The translations under genes were made by a program, and so were the position numbers. This document shows positions 1-8,881 of a stretch of DNA of 64,000 bases, piece by piece; positions within the stretch are counted from its first letter, which is position 1, and every line of letters starts with the position of its first letter. The DNA lies in contig NZ_JABVED010000003.1 in assembly GCF_014323725.1 (NCBI RefSeq), positions 372,001-436,000 of the forward strand, given 5' to 3'. This stretch comes from Actinokineospora xionganensis (lineage in GTDB: Bacteria > Actinomycetota > Actinomycetes > Mycobacteriales > Pseudonocardiaceae). Below the pieces are notes generated by a model. The model saw nothing but the letters and a program-made list of their open reading frames with translations, made no database searches and was not told the DNA's origin.

Positions 1-1113
1 TACGGGCATAACAACCCGATTCTGAAACAGGCCGTGATCGACTACATCCAGCGCGACGGCGTGACGCACTCGCTGGACATGCAGACCGTCGCCAAGCGGG
101 ACTTCCTGGAGACCTTCAGCGAGACCGTGTTGGCGCCGCGCGAGCTCGACTACAAGATCATGTTCCCCGGTCCGGCGGGCGCCAACGCCGTCGAGGCGGC
201 GCTGAAACTGGCCCGCAAGGTCACCGGCCGCGAGTCGGTCATCAACTTCACCAACGCCTTCCACGGCATGACGCTGGGCGCGCTGTCGGTCACCGGCAAC
301 TCCCTCAAGCGCGGCGGCGCGGGTATCCCCCTGGTGCACGCCACCCCCATGCCGTTCGACAACTACCTCGACGGCCTCACCCCGGACTTCATGCTGTTCG
401 AGCGCCTGCTCAAGGACAGCGGCAGCGGCCTCAACGAGCCCGCCGCGGTCATCGTGGAGACCGTGCAGGGTGAGGGCGGCATCAACGTCGCCAGCGTCGA
501 GTGGCTGCGCAGCCTCTCGGAACTGTGCCAGCGCCAGGGCATCCTGCTGATCGTCGACGACGTGCAGATGGGCTGCGGCCGGACCGGCCCGTTCTTCAGC
601 TTCGAGGCCGCGGGCATCAAACCCGACATCGTCTGCCTGTCGAAGTCCATCGGCGGCTTCGGTCTGCCGCTGGGGCTGACCCTGCTGCGCCCCGAACTCG
701 ACGTCTGGGAGCCGGGCGAGCACAACGGCACCTTCCGCGGGATCAACCCGGCGTTCGTCGCCTCCACCGAGGCCCTGAAGACCTACTGGACTGACGACAC
801 GCTGGAGAAGTCCACCCTGGCCAAGGGTGAGCAGGTCGGCCGCGCGCTGACCGACCTCGCGCTGGCCTACCCCGAGGCGGGACTCAAGGCCAGGGGCCGC
901 GGTCTGGCCCGCGGCCTGCTGTTCGCCGACGGCGACACCGCGGGCAAAGTGTGCCGCGCCGCGTTCGACCGGGGTCTGCTGATGGAGACCGCCGGTCCCG
1001 ACGGCGAGGTCGCCAAGATCATGCCGCCGCTCACCGTCACCGACGCCGAGTTGGAGGAAGGCCTGGCGATCGTCGACGACGCCGTCGCCGCGACCCTGGG
1101 AGGCCTGCGGTGA
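1..1113 (+). CDS. ectB: Diaminobutyrate--2-oxoglutarate aminotransferase, 5' part cut off
   Basis: PLP-dependent class III aminotransferase that makes L-2,4-diaminobutyrate from aspartate semialdehyde, the first committed step of ectoine synthesis. The reading frame is open from base 1 ([10 protein letters not shown]...), so the start lies outside the window. Family marks are the small-residue PLP phosphate region ([16 protein letters not shown]), the [13 protein letters not shown] stretch carrying the cofactor-binding Asp, and the Schiff-base lysine in LSKSIGGFG. Its TGA stop overlaps the GTG of ectC, so the two are translationally coupled. The normal operon order is ectABCD; ectA should lie just outside the left edge (family knowledge). 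Confidence 0.95.
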   Translation, partial: YGHNNPILKQAVIDYIQRDGVTHSLDMQTVAKRDFLETFSETVLAPRELDYKIMFPGPAGANAVEAALKLARKVTGRESVINFTNAFHGMTLGALSVTGNSLKRGGAGIPLVHATPMPFDNYLDGLTPDFMLFERLLKDSGSGLNEPAAVIVETVQGEGGINVASVEWLRSLSELCQRQGILLIVDDVQMGCGRTGPFFSFEAAGIKPDIVCLSKSIGGFGLPLGLTLLRPELDVWEPGEHNGTFRGINPAFVASTEALKTYWTDDTLEKSTLAKGEQVGRALTDLALAYPEAGLKARGRGLARGLLFADGDTAGKVCRAAFDRGLLMETAGPDGEVAKIMPPLTVTDAELEEGLAIVDDAVAATLGGLR

Positions 1114-1511
1114 TCGTCCGCTCGGTGCACGACCTGACCGACACCGAACGCGACGTCAAGACCCCGAACTGGCGCAGCAAGCGGATCATCCTCGCGCAGG
1201 AGGGTGTCGGCTTCTCGGTGCACGAGACGACGCTGGAGCCGGGGACGGTCAACGACTTCTGGTACGCCAACCACGTCGAGGCGGTGTTCGTCATCGAGGG
1301 CGACGGCGAGCTGCTCGACAAGGAGACCGGCGAGACGCACGTCCTGGCTCCCGGCTCGCTCTACCTGCTCGACGGCAACGAGCGTCACCAGCTGCGGCCG
1401 AAGACCCGCATGCGCACGGTCTGCGTGTTCAACCCGCCTGTGACCGGCCGCGAGGTGCACGACGAGAACGGTGTGTACCCGCTGCTGACGACCGAAGGAG
1501 AAGCGCGGTGA
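1110..1511 (+). CDS. ectC: L-ectoine synthase
   Basis: Cupin-fold lyase that closes N-gamma-acetyl-diaminobutyrate to ectoine, the cytoplasmic compatible solute. The 133-residue product matches the usual family length. It shows the [12 protein letters not shown] start and the [15 protein letters not shown] and [16 protein letters not shown] cupin strands that hold the metal and substrate. The start is the GTG at 1110, which overlaps the ectB stop in a GTGA arrangement; an upstream in-frame extension is only readthrough of the ectB region. The stop overlaps the GTG of ectD in the same way. Confidence 0.96.
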   Translation: MIVRSVHDLTDTERDVKTPNWRSKRIILAQEGVGFSVHETTLEPGTVNDFWYANHVEAVFVIEGDGELLDKETGETHVLAPGSLYLLDGNERHQLRPKTRMRTVCVFNPPVTGREVHDENGVYPLLTTEGEAR

Positions 1512-2380
1512 CGCTTTCGACCCAGGACCGCTACCGAACCCGCACCCGCGACCGGCTCGAGCCGATGGCCCGCGTCGAGCCGACCGTCTGGTCCGGTGTG
1601 GACGGACCGATCGACGCGGAGACGCTGGTCGCCCACGACACGCGCGGCTTCTCGGTGTTCCGGGATCTGCTCGGCCCCTCGGAGGTGCGGGCGTTCCAGG
1701 ACGAGCTGCTGCGGCTCTCCACTGACGACAAGCTCAAAGCCGACGAGCGCACGATCGTCGAGCCGAAGTCGCAGGAGGTCCGCTCGATCTTCGAGGTGCA
1801 CAGGATCAGCGACCTGATCGCCGAACTCGTGCGCGACCCGCGGGTCATCGAGCGCGCCCGGCAGATCCTCGGTTCCGACGTCTACGTCCACCAGAGCCGG
1901 ATCAACTACATGCCGGGCTTCCGCGGCAAGGGCTTCTACTGGCACTCGGACTTCGAGACCTGGCACGCCGAGGACGGCATGCCGTGCCCGCGCGCGGTGA
2001 GCATGTCGATCGCGCTGACCGACAACTTCCCGTTCAACGGTGGGCTGATGGTCATGCCGGGTTCGCAGCGCACGTTCGTCCCGTGCGTCGGCGAGACGCC
2101 CGACGAGCACTACAAGGCGTCGCTGTCGATGCAGGAGATCGGTGTGCCGAGCGAAGCCGACATCGCCACGCTGGCGAACGCGTGCGGCATCGAGCAGTTC
2201 ACCGGTCCCGCCGGGTCGGCGCTGATGTTCGACTCCAACGTCATGCACGGCTCGGGCAGCAACATCACGCCTTTCCCCCGGTCGAACATCTTCATCGTGT
2301 TCAACAGCGTGGAGAACGAACTGGTGGAGCCGTTCGCCGCCGCCAAGCCGCGGCCGTCCTTCATCGCGGCCAGAAGGTGA
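1508..2380 (+). CDS. ectD: Ectoine 5-hydroxylase (Fe(II)/2-oxoglutarate dioxygenase)
   Basis: Converts ectoine to 5-hydroxyectoine using Fe(II), 2-oxoglutarate and O2. The 290-residue product matches family length. The signature HSDFETWH region contains the facial triad: His146 and Asp148 here, and His247 in VMHGSGSN. The start is the GTG at 1508, in a 4-base overlap with the ectC stop. It is the last gene of the operon and is followed by a stem-loop at 2517-2553. Its presence means hydroxyectoine is made as well as ectoine. Confidence 0.96.
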   Translation: MTLSTQDRYRTRTRDRLEPMARVEPTVWSGVDGPIDAETLVAHDTRGFSVFRDLLGPSEVRAFQDELLRLSTDDKLKADERTIVEPKSQEVRSIFEVHRISDLIAELVRDPRVIERARQILGSDVYVHQSRINYMPGFRGKGFYWHSDFETWHAEDGMPCPRAVSMSIALTDNFPFNGGLMVMPGSQRTFVPCVGETPDEHYKASLSMQEIGVPSEADIATLANACGIEQFTGPAGSALMFDSNVMHGSGSNITPFPRSNIFIVFNSVENELVEPFAAAKPRPSFIAARR

Positions 2381-2516
2381 CCGATCACTCGCGGTTTGCT
2401 AGGTTGTCGCGAACCGCGATGCGGTGATGCTTCGTCGGATGTTGACCAAGAGCCCGCTGTGACCGCACTCGGGGTGCAGTCCGGTGCGCTGTCGGTCAAC
2501 TTCGATGGAGAGTGCG

Positions 2517-2553
2517 CCCGGGGCCGTCCGAATCGGGAACGGACGACCCCGGG
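2517..2553 (+). terminator. Stem-loop terminator after the ect operon
   Basis: Two 14-nt arms (2517-2530 and 2540-2553), CCCGGGG...CGTCCG against CGGACG...CCCCGGG, pair with one mismatch around a 9-nt loop. It lies 137 bases past the ectD stop and ahead of the SARP gene. There is no U-tract, as is common in actinomycetes. Confidence 0.55.
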
Positions 2554-2632
2554 GCGTACGCCAATCGGCTGACTCTTCGAGTACCCCCGACGTCATCCCC
2601 CGTTTGCCCCTAGGTTGTCCTGCGGTGTGTGA

Positions 2633-2656
2633 ACGCGCCCGTGGGGACGGGCGCGT
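2633..2656 (+). promoter_or_regulatory. Perfect 10-bp hairpin in the leader of the SARP gene
   Basis: ACGCGCCCGT-gggg-ACGGGCGCGT forms a perfect stem with a GGGG loop, ending 18 bases before the GTG start of the large regulator. It could be a terminator/attenuator or a leader structure affecting translation. No function is demonstrated by the sequence alone. Confidence 0.45.
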
Positions 2657-2674
2657 CAACCTGGGGGTGGCGGG

Positions 2675-5455
2675 GTGGATTCGACGGACGACGACGGGCC
2701 GCGCTTCTGCGTGCTCGGCCCGGTCGGTGTGGCGGTGGGGGAGCAGTTGCGGTCCATCGGCGGACCGGGTCTGCGCGGGCTGCTCGCGATCCTGCTCTTG
2801 GAACCCAATCAGGTGGTTCCGATCGAGCGGATCGTCGACCTGCTGTGGGACCACGAACCACCCGTGACGGCCCGCACGATCGTGCAGGGCTACGTGTCCC
2901 GCACCCGCAAATGGCTGTCCACACTGGACCCGACGACGGCGATCGAGACGACCGGGCCGGGCTACCAGCTGGTGATCGACGAGAACCGGATTGATGTGTC
3001 GATGGCCCGCATGCTGCTCGCCGGGTCGCGCGGGCGCGAACCCGAGGTCCGCTCGGCGATGCTGGCCCGGGCGCAGGCACTGTGGCGCGGGCCGGAGCTC
3101 TCCGACATCGGCGCCCGGGTCCGCGCTCCAGAACTCGCCGAGCTGCGGCTCGCGGTGATCGAGGCGCGTATCGACGCCGACCTCGAACTCGGCAGGCACG
3201 ACGACGTGATCGGCGAACTCGCCGCGCTTGTGGACACCCACCCGTTCCGCGAGCACCTCGTCGGACAGCTGGTCCTGGCCCTCTACCGGTCGGGCAGGCG
3301 TGCGGGGGCGCTGGAGATCTACCAGCGCTTCGCCCAGCGGGCGGCCGGTGAACTCGGCCTGGATCCGGGTCCCGGCCTGCGTGAACTGCACAGCCGGGTG
3401 CTGCGCGACGACGAGCGGCTGCTGACCCCGCGGACGGAGCCGGTGGTCAGCCCGCGGGTCGGGGTGTTGAACCCGGCGCAGCTGCCCGCGCCGCCCTCGG
3501 GCTTCGCCGGGCGCGAGTCGGAGCTGGCGTGGCTCGACGGCATGCGCGGCGCGGGGGTCGCGGTGCTCGCCGGTCCGGCCGGGATCGGGAAGAGCGCCCT
3601 GGCGCTGCTGTGGGGCAGCCAGGTCGCGCGCGAGTTCGTCCACGGGCAGCTCTATGTCTCGCTGCGTGGGTTCGACCCCCGGCACCCGCCGCTCGACGCC
3701 GCCGACGTGCTCACCCGGTTCCTTCTCGCGCTTGGTGTCGCCGCGGTGGACATCCCGTCCGACGTGGCCGAGCGGTCGGCGCTGTATCGGTCGCTGCTGG
3801 CCGACCGCAAGGTCCTCGTGCTGCTCGACGACGCTTCCGACTCGGAGCAGGTCCGGCCACTGCTGCCGGGCGCGGGCCGGTCGCTTGTGCTGGTCACGAG
3901 CAGGCGCAGGCTCGACGGCCTGGTCGCCGACGGCGCCCGGCTGCGGGTCGTGGACACCCTGGCTGCCGACGCCGCCGTCCGGCTGATCGAGCACGCGGCG
4001 GGGCCGCCGCTTGACGCCGCCGAACGCGCGCAGCGGGCGCGGCTGGCCCGGCTGTGCGGGTTCCTGCCGCTGGCACTGCGGATCACCGGCGCACGACTGG
4101 CGGTCAGTCCTCAGTGGACGGTTGGCGAGTTGGTGGCGGAGCTGTCCGACGAGCGGACCAGGCTGGGCGCGCTCGACGTGGAGGACGCGAACACGAGCGT
4201 GCGGGCCGCACTGGACGTCACGGTCCGCAAGCTCGACGAGTCGCACGCCGCGACGCTGCGGGCGCTTGGCGCGTTTCCGGGGCAGTGGGTGAGCCCGTAC
4301 GCGGTCGCCGCGCTCTGCGGGATCGATGTCGGGCGGGCCCGGGCCAGGCTGCGCGTGCTCGCCGGGTCGTTCCTGGTCTCGGAACTGGACCGAGACGTCT
4401 ACGGCATGCACGACCTGGTCCGCCTCTTCGCGCGCGAACTCGCCGGGTCCGGTGTGCGGCCGCTGCGCGCGGTCGCCGGGCACTATCTCCATGTCGCCGA
4501 TACCTGTCGCCGACACCTGCGCGCGGTCGACGACGACATCGCCCCGGCCGCGTCCCCCCGCCCGGACATACTCGACCGCGACGCCGCGCTGGAGTGGTTC
4601 GACCGCGAGTGGCCCAACCTGCTCGCCGTCGCCGCGGCCTGCGCCGACGCGGGCCTGCACCGGGAGGTGTGGCAGCTGGCCCGGGTCGCGGGCGACTACC
4701 GCCGAGTCCGCTCCCGCCGCGACGACTGGGAGTGGCTCCTGGACCTCGGCCTGACCTCGGCGCGCGCGTGTGGGGACCGGCGGGGCGAAGTGCTGCTGCG
4801 CCTGAGCCGCTGCGTCATGCTGACCCGCTTCGCGGGCGAACACGAGACGACCCCCGACGCGGACGCCGCCGTGGTGCTCGCCGCGGAGATCGCCGACCCC
4901 AAGCTGAGCGCGATGGCCCACAACACGCGGGCAAGCGCCTGGTACGGCCAGAAGCGATTCGCCGAGGCCCTGGGTGGCTATCGGGACGCCCTGTCGTTGG
5001 CGCGGGTCGCGGGATACCGGCTGGGGGAGGCGAACCTGCACAACAACATCGCGCAGGTCCACTTGAACCTGGGCGAACCAGCCTCGGCGCTGGAGCCGCA
5101 GCGCACGGCGGTCGAGTTGTACCGGGAGGTCGGGGACCTGGGTTTCGTCGGGCTGGCGCTGGCGAACCTGGCGGAGTTGGAGCACGAACTGGGGCTCCTG
5201 GCCGACTCGGAGCGCAACGCCCGGGAAGCGGTGGCGTTGGCGGAGGTCAACGGCTTGGAGCTGACGGAGGCCTTCGCCCGGGAAGTCCTGGCCAGATCCC
5301 TTCGCGACAGCGGCGACATCGCGGGCGCCCGCACCGAACTCGCGATCGCCATCGAGCGCTACCGCCAGGCCCAATCCCCAGCCGCCGACGCCGCCCGGGC
5401 CGCCCTCGCCTCCCTACCCCCAACCCACCCGCGAGTCCCACGTTCACAACAGTGA
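2675..5455 (+). CDS. AfsR/SARP-family regulator with BTAD, NB-ARC and TPR domains
   Basis: Cytoplasmic transcription activator of the large (926-residue) SARP class. Residues about 10-95 are an OmpR-type winged helix (FCVLGPVGVAVG..., VSRTRKWL). Residues about 100-245 are the bacterial transcriptional activation domain ending in ELGLDPGPGLRELH. A P-loop NTPase follows (GPAGIGKS at 300-307, LVLLDD Walker B), and the C-terminal third is TPR-like (HNTRASAWYGQKRFAEALGGYRDAL). The GTG at 2675 follows a G-rich GGGGGTGG stretch. Large SARPs of this kind usually control secondary metabolism or development, but no biosynthetic cluster is visible here, so its targets are unknown. Confidence 0.9.
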   Translation: MDSTDDDGPRFCVLGPVGVAVGEQLRSIGGPGLRGLLAILLLEPNQVVPIERIVDLLWDHEPPVTARTIVQGYVSRTRKWLSTLDPTTAIETTGPGYQLVIDENRIDVSMARMLLAGSRGREPEVRSAMLARAQALWRGPELSDIGARVRAPELAELRLAVIEARIDADLELGRHDDVIGELAALVDTHPFREHLVGQLVLALYRSGRRAGALEIYQRFAQRAAGELGLDPGPGLRELHSRVLRDDERLLTPRTEPVVSPRVGVLNPAQLPAPPSGFAGRESELAWLDGMRGAGVAVLAGPAGIGKSALALLWGSQVAREFVHGQLYVSLRGFDPRHPPLDAADVLTRFLLALGVAAVDIPSDVAERSALYRSLLADRKVLVLLDDASDSEQVRPLLPGAGRSLVLVTSRRRLDGLVADGARLRVVDTLAADAAVRLIEHAAGPPLDAAERAQRARLARLCGFLPLALRITGARLAVSPQWTVGELVAELSDERTRLGALDVEDANTSVRAALDVTVRKLDESHAATLRALGAFPGQWVSPYAVAALCGIDVGRARARLRVLAGSFLVSELDRDVYGMHDLVRLFARELAGSGVRPLRAVAGHYLHVADTCRRHLRAVDDDIAPAASPRPDILDRDAALEWFDREWPNLLAVAAACADAGLHREVWQLARVAGDYRRVRSRRDDWEWLLDLGLTSARACGDRRGEVLLRLSRCVMLTRFAGEHETTPDADAAVVLAAEIADPKLSAMAHNTRASAWYGQKRFAEALGGYRDALSLARVAGYRLGEANLHNNIAQVHLNLGEPASALEPQRTAVELYREVGDLGFVGLALANLAELEHELGLLADSERNAREAVALAEVNGLELTEAFAREVLARSLRDSGDIAGARTELAIAIERYRQAQSPAADAARAALASLPPTHPRVPRSQQ

Positions 5456-5605
5456 GTTCCACGTTCAGAACGGTGAGTTCGCATTTCAGGCCGCACGGCC
5501 AAGGATCCCGTTCCAGCGAACCGGCGATCTCGCGTGCCTGAAATGCGAACTCACCGTTCTGAACGTGGAACTCACTGTTGTGAACGTGGGACTCGCGGGT
5601 GGGTT
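5422..5605. repeat. Long perfect inverted repeat built of 21-nt units (element 1)
   Basis: Arms 5422-5490 and 5537-5605 are 69 nt each and exactly complementary, separated by a 46-nt loop. The left arm from 5431 contains three tandem 21-nt units beginning GCGAGTCCC, GTGAGTTCC and GTGAGTTCG and running through an ACGTTCA-like core. The left end overlaps the last codons of the SARP gene, and the element lies between two convergent genes. Related elements are at 32130-32307 and 61250-61410. Transcribed, it would give a 69-bp hairpin, far longer than a normal terminator. Confidence 0.9.
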
Positions 5606-5708
5606 TAGTGAGGGTTTAGTGACGGTGATCGAGACGCCGGCAAGGTTGCCCGCGGCGCCCAGTCAGGTGCCGACGGGCTGCGCGGCTTGGGGGTGCGCGG
5701 CCCGACGT

Positions 5709-5745
5709 ACCGGCCGGCGCTCCTGGGGGGAGAGAGCCGGCCGGT
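5709..5745 (-). terminator. Terminator-like hairpin after the SGNH hydrolase gene
   Basis: ACCGGCCGGC (5709-5718) pairs perfectly with GCCGGCCGGT (5736-5745) around a 17-nt loop. It ends 6 bases from the stop codon of the minus-strand hydrolase gene. Confidence 0.6.
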
Positions 5746-5751
5746 CGTCTG

Positions 5752-6561
5752 TCAGCAGCTAGACGTGGCGGCGTGGTCGTCGCCACAGTACGGGCGGGAC
5801 TCGCGATAGGGACGCAGTTCTCGGTGTTTCGGCGCCAGGCCATCGCCCATCGACTCGCCCATGATCTGCCTGCGGATCCACGGGAGCAGGTGCGTCGTGG
5901 TCCACGCGAGGTCGGCCTGGCGCGAGTGCAGCCACGGCTTCGGCTCCTCCGGCGGCAGCGGCTCACGCCAGTCGTCGTCGGTGCGGACCGACAGGGCCTC
6001 CGCGACCCGAAGGGCGATTCGCCGGTGGCCGTCGCTGGAGAAGTGCAGCCTGTCGTCGCACCAGGAGCGGCGGTCGTGGAGGACCTTCATGGACCACAGG
6101 TCCACCAGGATCGCGCCGTGGCGCTCGGCGATGGCGTGCAGGTGTCCGTTGTAGATCGCGACCTTGCCGCGCACCCGGCGCAGCAACGGCTGCACCTGCG
6201 GGTCGGGGCCGGTGAACATCACGACCGTGCACCCGGCCGCCTTCAGTTCGACGACGGCTTCCTCGAAGAGGGCGGCCACCGTGTCGGCGTCGCGGCCCGG
6301 GGTGATCAGGTCGTTGCCTCCGCCGCAAAGACTCACCAGGTCGGGGCGCGTGCGCACCGCGATGGGAACCTGTTCGTCGATGATCTCCTGCAGCATCTTC
6401 CCGCGCAGCGCCAGATTCGCGTAGTGGAAGCCGGGACTCTGCTCCGCCATCATGGCCGCCAGGCGGTCCGCCCAGCCCACGAAATGACCGTCCGGACCCT
6501 CGTCGCTCATCCCCTCGGTGAAGCTGTCCCCGATCGCTACCCAGCTCGACCACCCGTGCAC
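5752..6561 (-). CDS. SGNH/GDSL-family hydrolase
   Basis: Predicted cytoplasmic esterase or acyl hydrolase of 269 residues. Block I is GDSFTEG at 11-17 with nucleophile Ser13, the block III oxyanion residues are GGGND at 80-84, and the block V Asp/His pair is in DDRLHFSSDGH (about 169-179). No signal peptide or membrane segment is seen. The start is the GTG at 6561, preceded by a strong GGGAGGGG ribosome site; the HGWSSWVAIGDS start is typical of actinobacterial members. The 193-base gap upstream is shared with a divergent DUF3159 gene. The substrate is unknown. Confidence 0.85.
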   Translation of the reverse strand: MHGWSSWVAIGDSFTEGMSDEGPDGHFVGWADRLAAMMAEQSPGFHYANLALRGKMLQEIIDEQVPIAVRTRPDLVSLCGGGNDLITPGRDADTVAALFEEAVVELKAAGCTVVMFTGPDPQVQPLLRRVRGKVAIYNGHLHAIAERHGAILVDLWSMKVLHDRRSWCDDRLHFSSDGHRRIALRVAEALSVRTDDDWREPLPPEEPKPWLHSRQADLAWTTTHLLPWIRRQIMGESMGDGLAPKHRELRPYRESRPYCGDDHAATSSC

Positions 6562-6735
6562 AGCCGTCCCCTCCCGCCGAGAGCCGATCTTTCTCCCACC
6601 CCGAACAAACGCCCAGAATGCCGTGGCATTCCCGACCTACGCCACCGTCGGTTACCGAAGCGTAGATTCAGTTACCGCTGGTGACCACTCATTTCCTGTC
6701 CGATAACGCGAGTTAGGGCTACCTAACCGATTCGG

Positions 6736-6753
6736 TGTACGGCAGGCTGTACA
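6736..6753 (+). promoter_or_regulatory. TGTAC-N8-GTACA dyad at the DUF3159 start
   Basis: An inverted repeat, TGTAC (6736-6740) and GTACA (6749-6753), ends one base before the GTG start. Its position suits an operator or a leaderless start region. It is short and could be chance. Confidence 0.3.
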
Positions 6754-6754
6754 C

Positions 6755-7393
6755 GTGGCCGCCTCTTCCGACACCCTCGCCGACCTGCTCGGCGGGCGTC
6801 GGGGCGCGGTCGACGCCACCGTACCGCCTTTGGCCTTCCTTCTCGGCTGGTTGCTGACGGATCACCACATCGGCTGGGGCGCGGGCGCGGCGGTGGCCGC
6901 TGCCAGCGCGTTGTGTGCCTACCGGCTCGTCACTGGGGCGAAAATCACAGCCGCCCTCGGCGGTCTCGCCGCGATCATCGCCGCCGCGCTCGTCGCGCTC
7001 TACACCGGCCGCGCCGAGGACTTCTTCCTACTGCGGCTGCTCGTCAACATCGCCAGCGGCCTCGCGTGGACGCTGTCCATCCTGATCCGCTGGCCACTGC
7101 TCGGCGTGGTCGTCGGCGCGATCCTCGGACAGAAGGCGCGCTGGCGCCGCGACCCGGACCTGCTGCGCGCGTACGGCCGGGCGAGTTGGGTGTGGGTCTT
7201 CGGCCAGTACGGCGTCCGCACCCTCGTCTTCGGCGCGCTCTGGCTCTCCGGCAACGCCCTCGCGCTCGGCATCGCGCAGGTCGCGTTGTCCTGGCCGCTG
7301 GTCGGTGTCGTCGTCGCGGCCAGCGCGGTCGTCCTGCGGCGCTCACTGCCCGACGACCACCCCGGCCTGCGCCACCCGCGAACCCCGAACTAA
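6755..7393 (+). CDS. DUF3159-family integral membrane protein
   Basis: 212-residue hydrophobic protein with about five membrane segments (for example PPLAFLLGWLL, ALGGLAAIIAAALVALY, WPLLGVVVGAILG, ALGIAQVALSWPLVGVVVAASAVVL). The pattern matches the DUF3159 family, which is common in actinobacteria and has no assigned function. The GTG at 6755 has no clear Shine-Dalgarno site, so a leaderless message is possible. It converges on the kinase gene, with 4 bases of overlap at the 3' ends. Confidence 0.75.
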   Translation: MAASSDTLADLLGGRRGAVDATVPPLAFLLGWLLTDHHIGWGAGAAVAAASALCAYRLVTGAKITAALGGLAAIIAAALVALYTGRAEDFFLLRLLVNIASGLAWTLSILIRWPLLGVVVGAILGQKARWRRDPDLLRAYGRASWVWVFGQYGVRTLVFGALWLSGNALALGIAQVALSWPLVGVVVAASAVVLRRSLPDDHPGLRHPRTPN

Positions 7394-8310
7394 GCGACCG
7401 TCACGCCGCCGCACGGATGCGGCACCCCCGCGCCGAACGCGTCGCGCGCGGCCAGCCAGCCGGCCCCCGCGACCCCGTCCTTCGCGGTCCGCACGTCATG
7501 GCCGTCCAGGATCGCGCGAAGCCGCGCCCCGATAGGCGTGTCCGGTCCCGCCACGGTTCCGACCAGCACGATCGGCCCGCCGGACCACGCCTCCACCGCC
7601 TGCGCGGCCAGCGCCCGAGCCGCCCGCTCGATGATGTCGGCGGCCACCGGGTCGTCCGCGTGCAGGCTGACCAGCGGCGCGAACCGGGCCAGCCGCACCG
7701 GCGCGTCCGCGTTCACGGCCCTGATCAGCCGCGCGAAAGCGTTTTCCGGCCCGCCGATCGCGAGGTCGAGAACGGCCGAGGCCAACTGCCCGAACCGCTC
7801 GTCCCGCTGCACCGCCTGAATCGTCGTCCGAACCGCTTCGCGGCCGATCCAGAACGCCGAGCCCTCGTCGCCGAGCAGCCACCCCCAGCCGCCGACCGTC
7901 GAGGCGTGCCTGCGGTCGGTGATCCGCATCGCGATGGACCCCGTGCCCGCGATCAGGACGGTCCCGTCCGGATCGGCCGTCCCCGCCGCGAACGCGACCT
8001 CCGCGTCGGACCGCACCTGCGCGGGTGCGCGCACCCCCGCCGCGGCCAGCGCCGAGCGGAACTCCTCGGCGACCACCGGGTCGCTCAGTCCCGACGCGCC
8101 CGCCATCCCCAGCACGCACGAGACGGCCGTGTGCGAGCCGACCGCGGCCCTGATCGCCGCGCCGATATTGGCCGCCGCCACCGCGGGCGGGTGCGAATTG
8201 GGGTTTCCACCACCGGATTCGCCTCGGCCGACCACCTCGCCCGACGCGGTCACGGCCACCGCCCGAGTCGCCGTGCCACCGGCGTCGACACCTACCGCGA
8301 CCTCGCCCAC
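7390..8310 (-). CDS. N-acetylglucosamine kinase-type ATPase (BadF/BadG/BcrA/BcrD family)
   Basis: Predicted cytoplasmic sugar kinase of the ASKHA fold. It shows the phosphate-1 motif VGVDAGGTATRA at the N-terminus, GMAGASGLSD, a phosphate-2 AGTGSIAM motif and the GGWGWLLGDEGSAFWIG block typical of N-acetylglucosamine kinases. The frame continues upstream to an ATG at 8328, but the GTG at 8310 has a perfect GGAGGAGG site 5 bases before it and is preferred (306 residues). The context (SIS deaminase-like gene, dasR) supports amino-sugar phosphorylation to GlcNAc-6-phosphate. A palindrome at 8331-8348 lies just upstream. Confidence 0.85.
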   Translation of the reverse strand: MGEVAVGVDAGGTATRAVAVTASGEVVGRGESGGGNPNSHPPAVAAANIGAAIRAAVGSHTAVSCVLGMAGASGLSDPVVAEEFRSALAAAGVRAPAQVRSDAEVAFAAGTADPDGTVLIAGTGSIAMRITDRRHASTVGGWGWLLGDEGSAFWIGREAVRTTIQAVQRDERFGQLASAVLDLAIGGPENAFARLIRAVNADAPVRLARFAPLVSLHADDPVAADIIERAARALAAQAVEAWSGGPIVLVGTVAGPDTPIGARLRAILDGHDVRTAKDGVAGAGWLAARDAFGAGVPHPCGGVTVA

Positions 8311-8330
8311 CGCATCCTCCTCCGTCATGA

Positions 8331-8348
8331 TTACGCCGTTCGGCGTAA
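8331..8348 (-). promoter_or_regulatory. Palindromic operator-like site before the sugar kinase gene
   Basis: TTACGCCG-TT-CGGCGTAA is an 18-bp dyad with perfect 8-bp arms, 21 bases upstream of the preferred kinase start and downstream of the HxlR gene. Its symmetry and place suit a repressor site. It does not resemble the dre consensus, so a regulator other than DasR, such as the adjacent HxlR protein, is a reasonable candidate (inference). Confidence 0.5.
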
Positions 8349-8394
8349 CATGGTGATCGCCCGCTCCGTTCAACCCCCTCGACGGAGCGGGCTT

Positions 8395-8844
8395 TCACTT
8401 GTCCTGAGCCGGTTCCAAACTCACTCGCCGTTCGCTCAGCTCGCCACCGCAGTGCGCGCAGCCGACCACGGCGTGCGTCGGCCTGCCGCAGTCGCGGTGG
8501 CGCACGATCATCGGCGCTCTGCCCGTCTCACCCAGCCACCGGTCGCCCCACCCGATTATCGAGGCGAGCACCGGGAAGAAGTCATGGCCCATCTCGGTCA
8601 GTACGTACTCGTAGCGCACCGGCCGGTCCTGGTAGCGGACCCGGTCGAGCACGCCCGCGCCGGTCAGCCGGTCGAGCCGCTCGGTCAGGGTGTTGCGGGC
8701 GATGCCCAACTCAGCCTGGAAGCGGTCGAACCGGCGGGTGCCCAGGAAGGCCTCCCGCAGCACCAGCAGCGTCCACTGGTCGCCCAGCAGATCCATTGTC
8801 CGGGCGACCGAGCAGTGCCAGCGAGCGAACGAGGTTCTCCGCAT
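8395..8844 (-). CDS. HxlR-family winged-helix transcription regulator
   Basis: 149-residue DNA-binding protein. The family pattern is clear: CSVARTMDLLGDQWTLLVLREAF, FDRFQAELGIARNTLTERLDRL as the recognition helix region, and a wing ending VLTEMGHDFFPVLASIIGWGDRWL. A C-terminal Cys/Cys-x2-Cys group (RDCGRP...GCAHCGGEL) might bind metal. The start is the ATG at 8844: a TACACT box ends 7 bases before it with no Shine-Dalgarno site, which fits a leaderless transcript. It sits between the SIS gene and the sugar kinase gene, all on the same strand. Confidence 0.88.
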   Translation of the reverse strand: MRRTSFARWHCSVARTMDLLGDQWTLLVLREAFLGTRRFDRFQAELGIARNTLTERLDRLTGAGVLDRVRYQDRPVRYEYVLTEMGHDFFPVLASIIGWGDRWLGETGRAPMIVRHRDCGRPTHAVVGCAHCGGELSERRVSLEPAQDK

Positions 8845-8881
8845 CTCAAAAGTGTAAAGAGTTGCGCAATAAGACGGACCC

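Noticed and set aside
2399-5374. 991-codon open frame on the minus strand
   Set aside because: It is fully antisense to the AfsR-type gene, which has clear domains. The translation is Arg/Gln/Pro/His-rich without any motif, a normal shadow in high-GC DNA.
5458-5600. Short frames reading through the 21-nt inverted repeat (SSTFRTVSSHF-type peptides)
   Set aside because: The reading arises from the 21-nt period (seven codons) of the repeat, which leaves frames open by chance; no ribosome site or family.
6713-6726. TTAGG-GCTA-CCTAA dyad as an IdeR/DtxR iron box
   Set aside because: The outer half-sites match but the spacing is 4 rather than 9 bases, and the neighbouring genes have no iron link.
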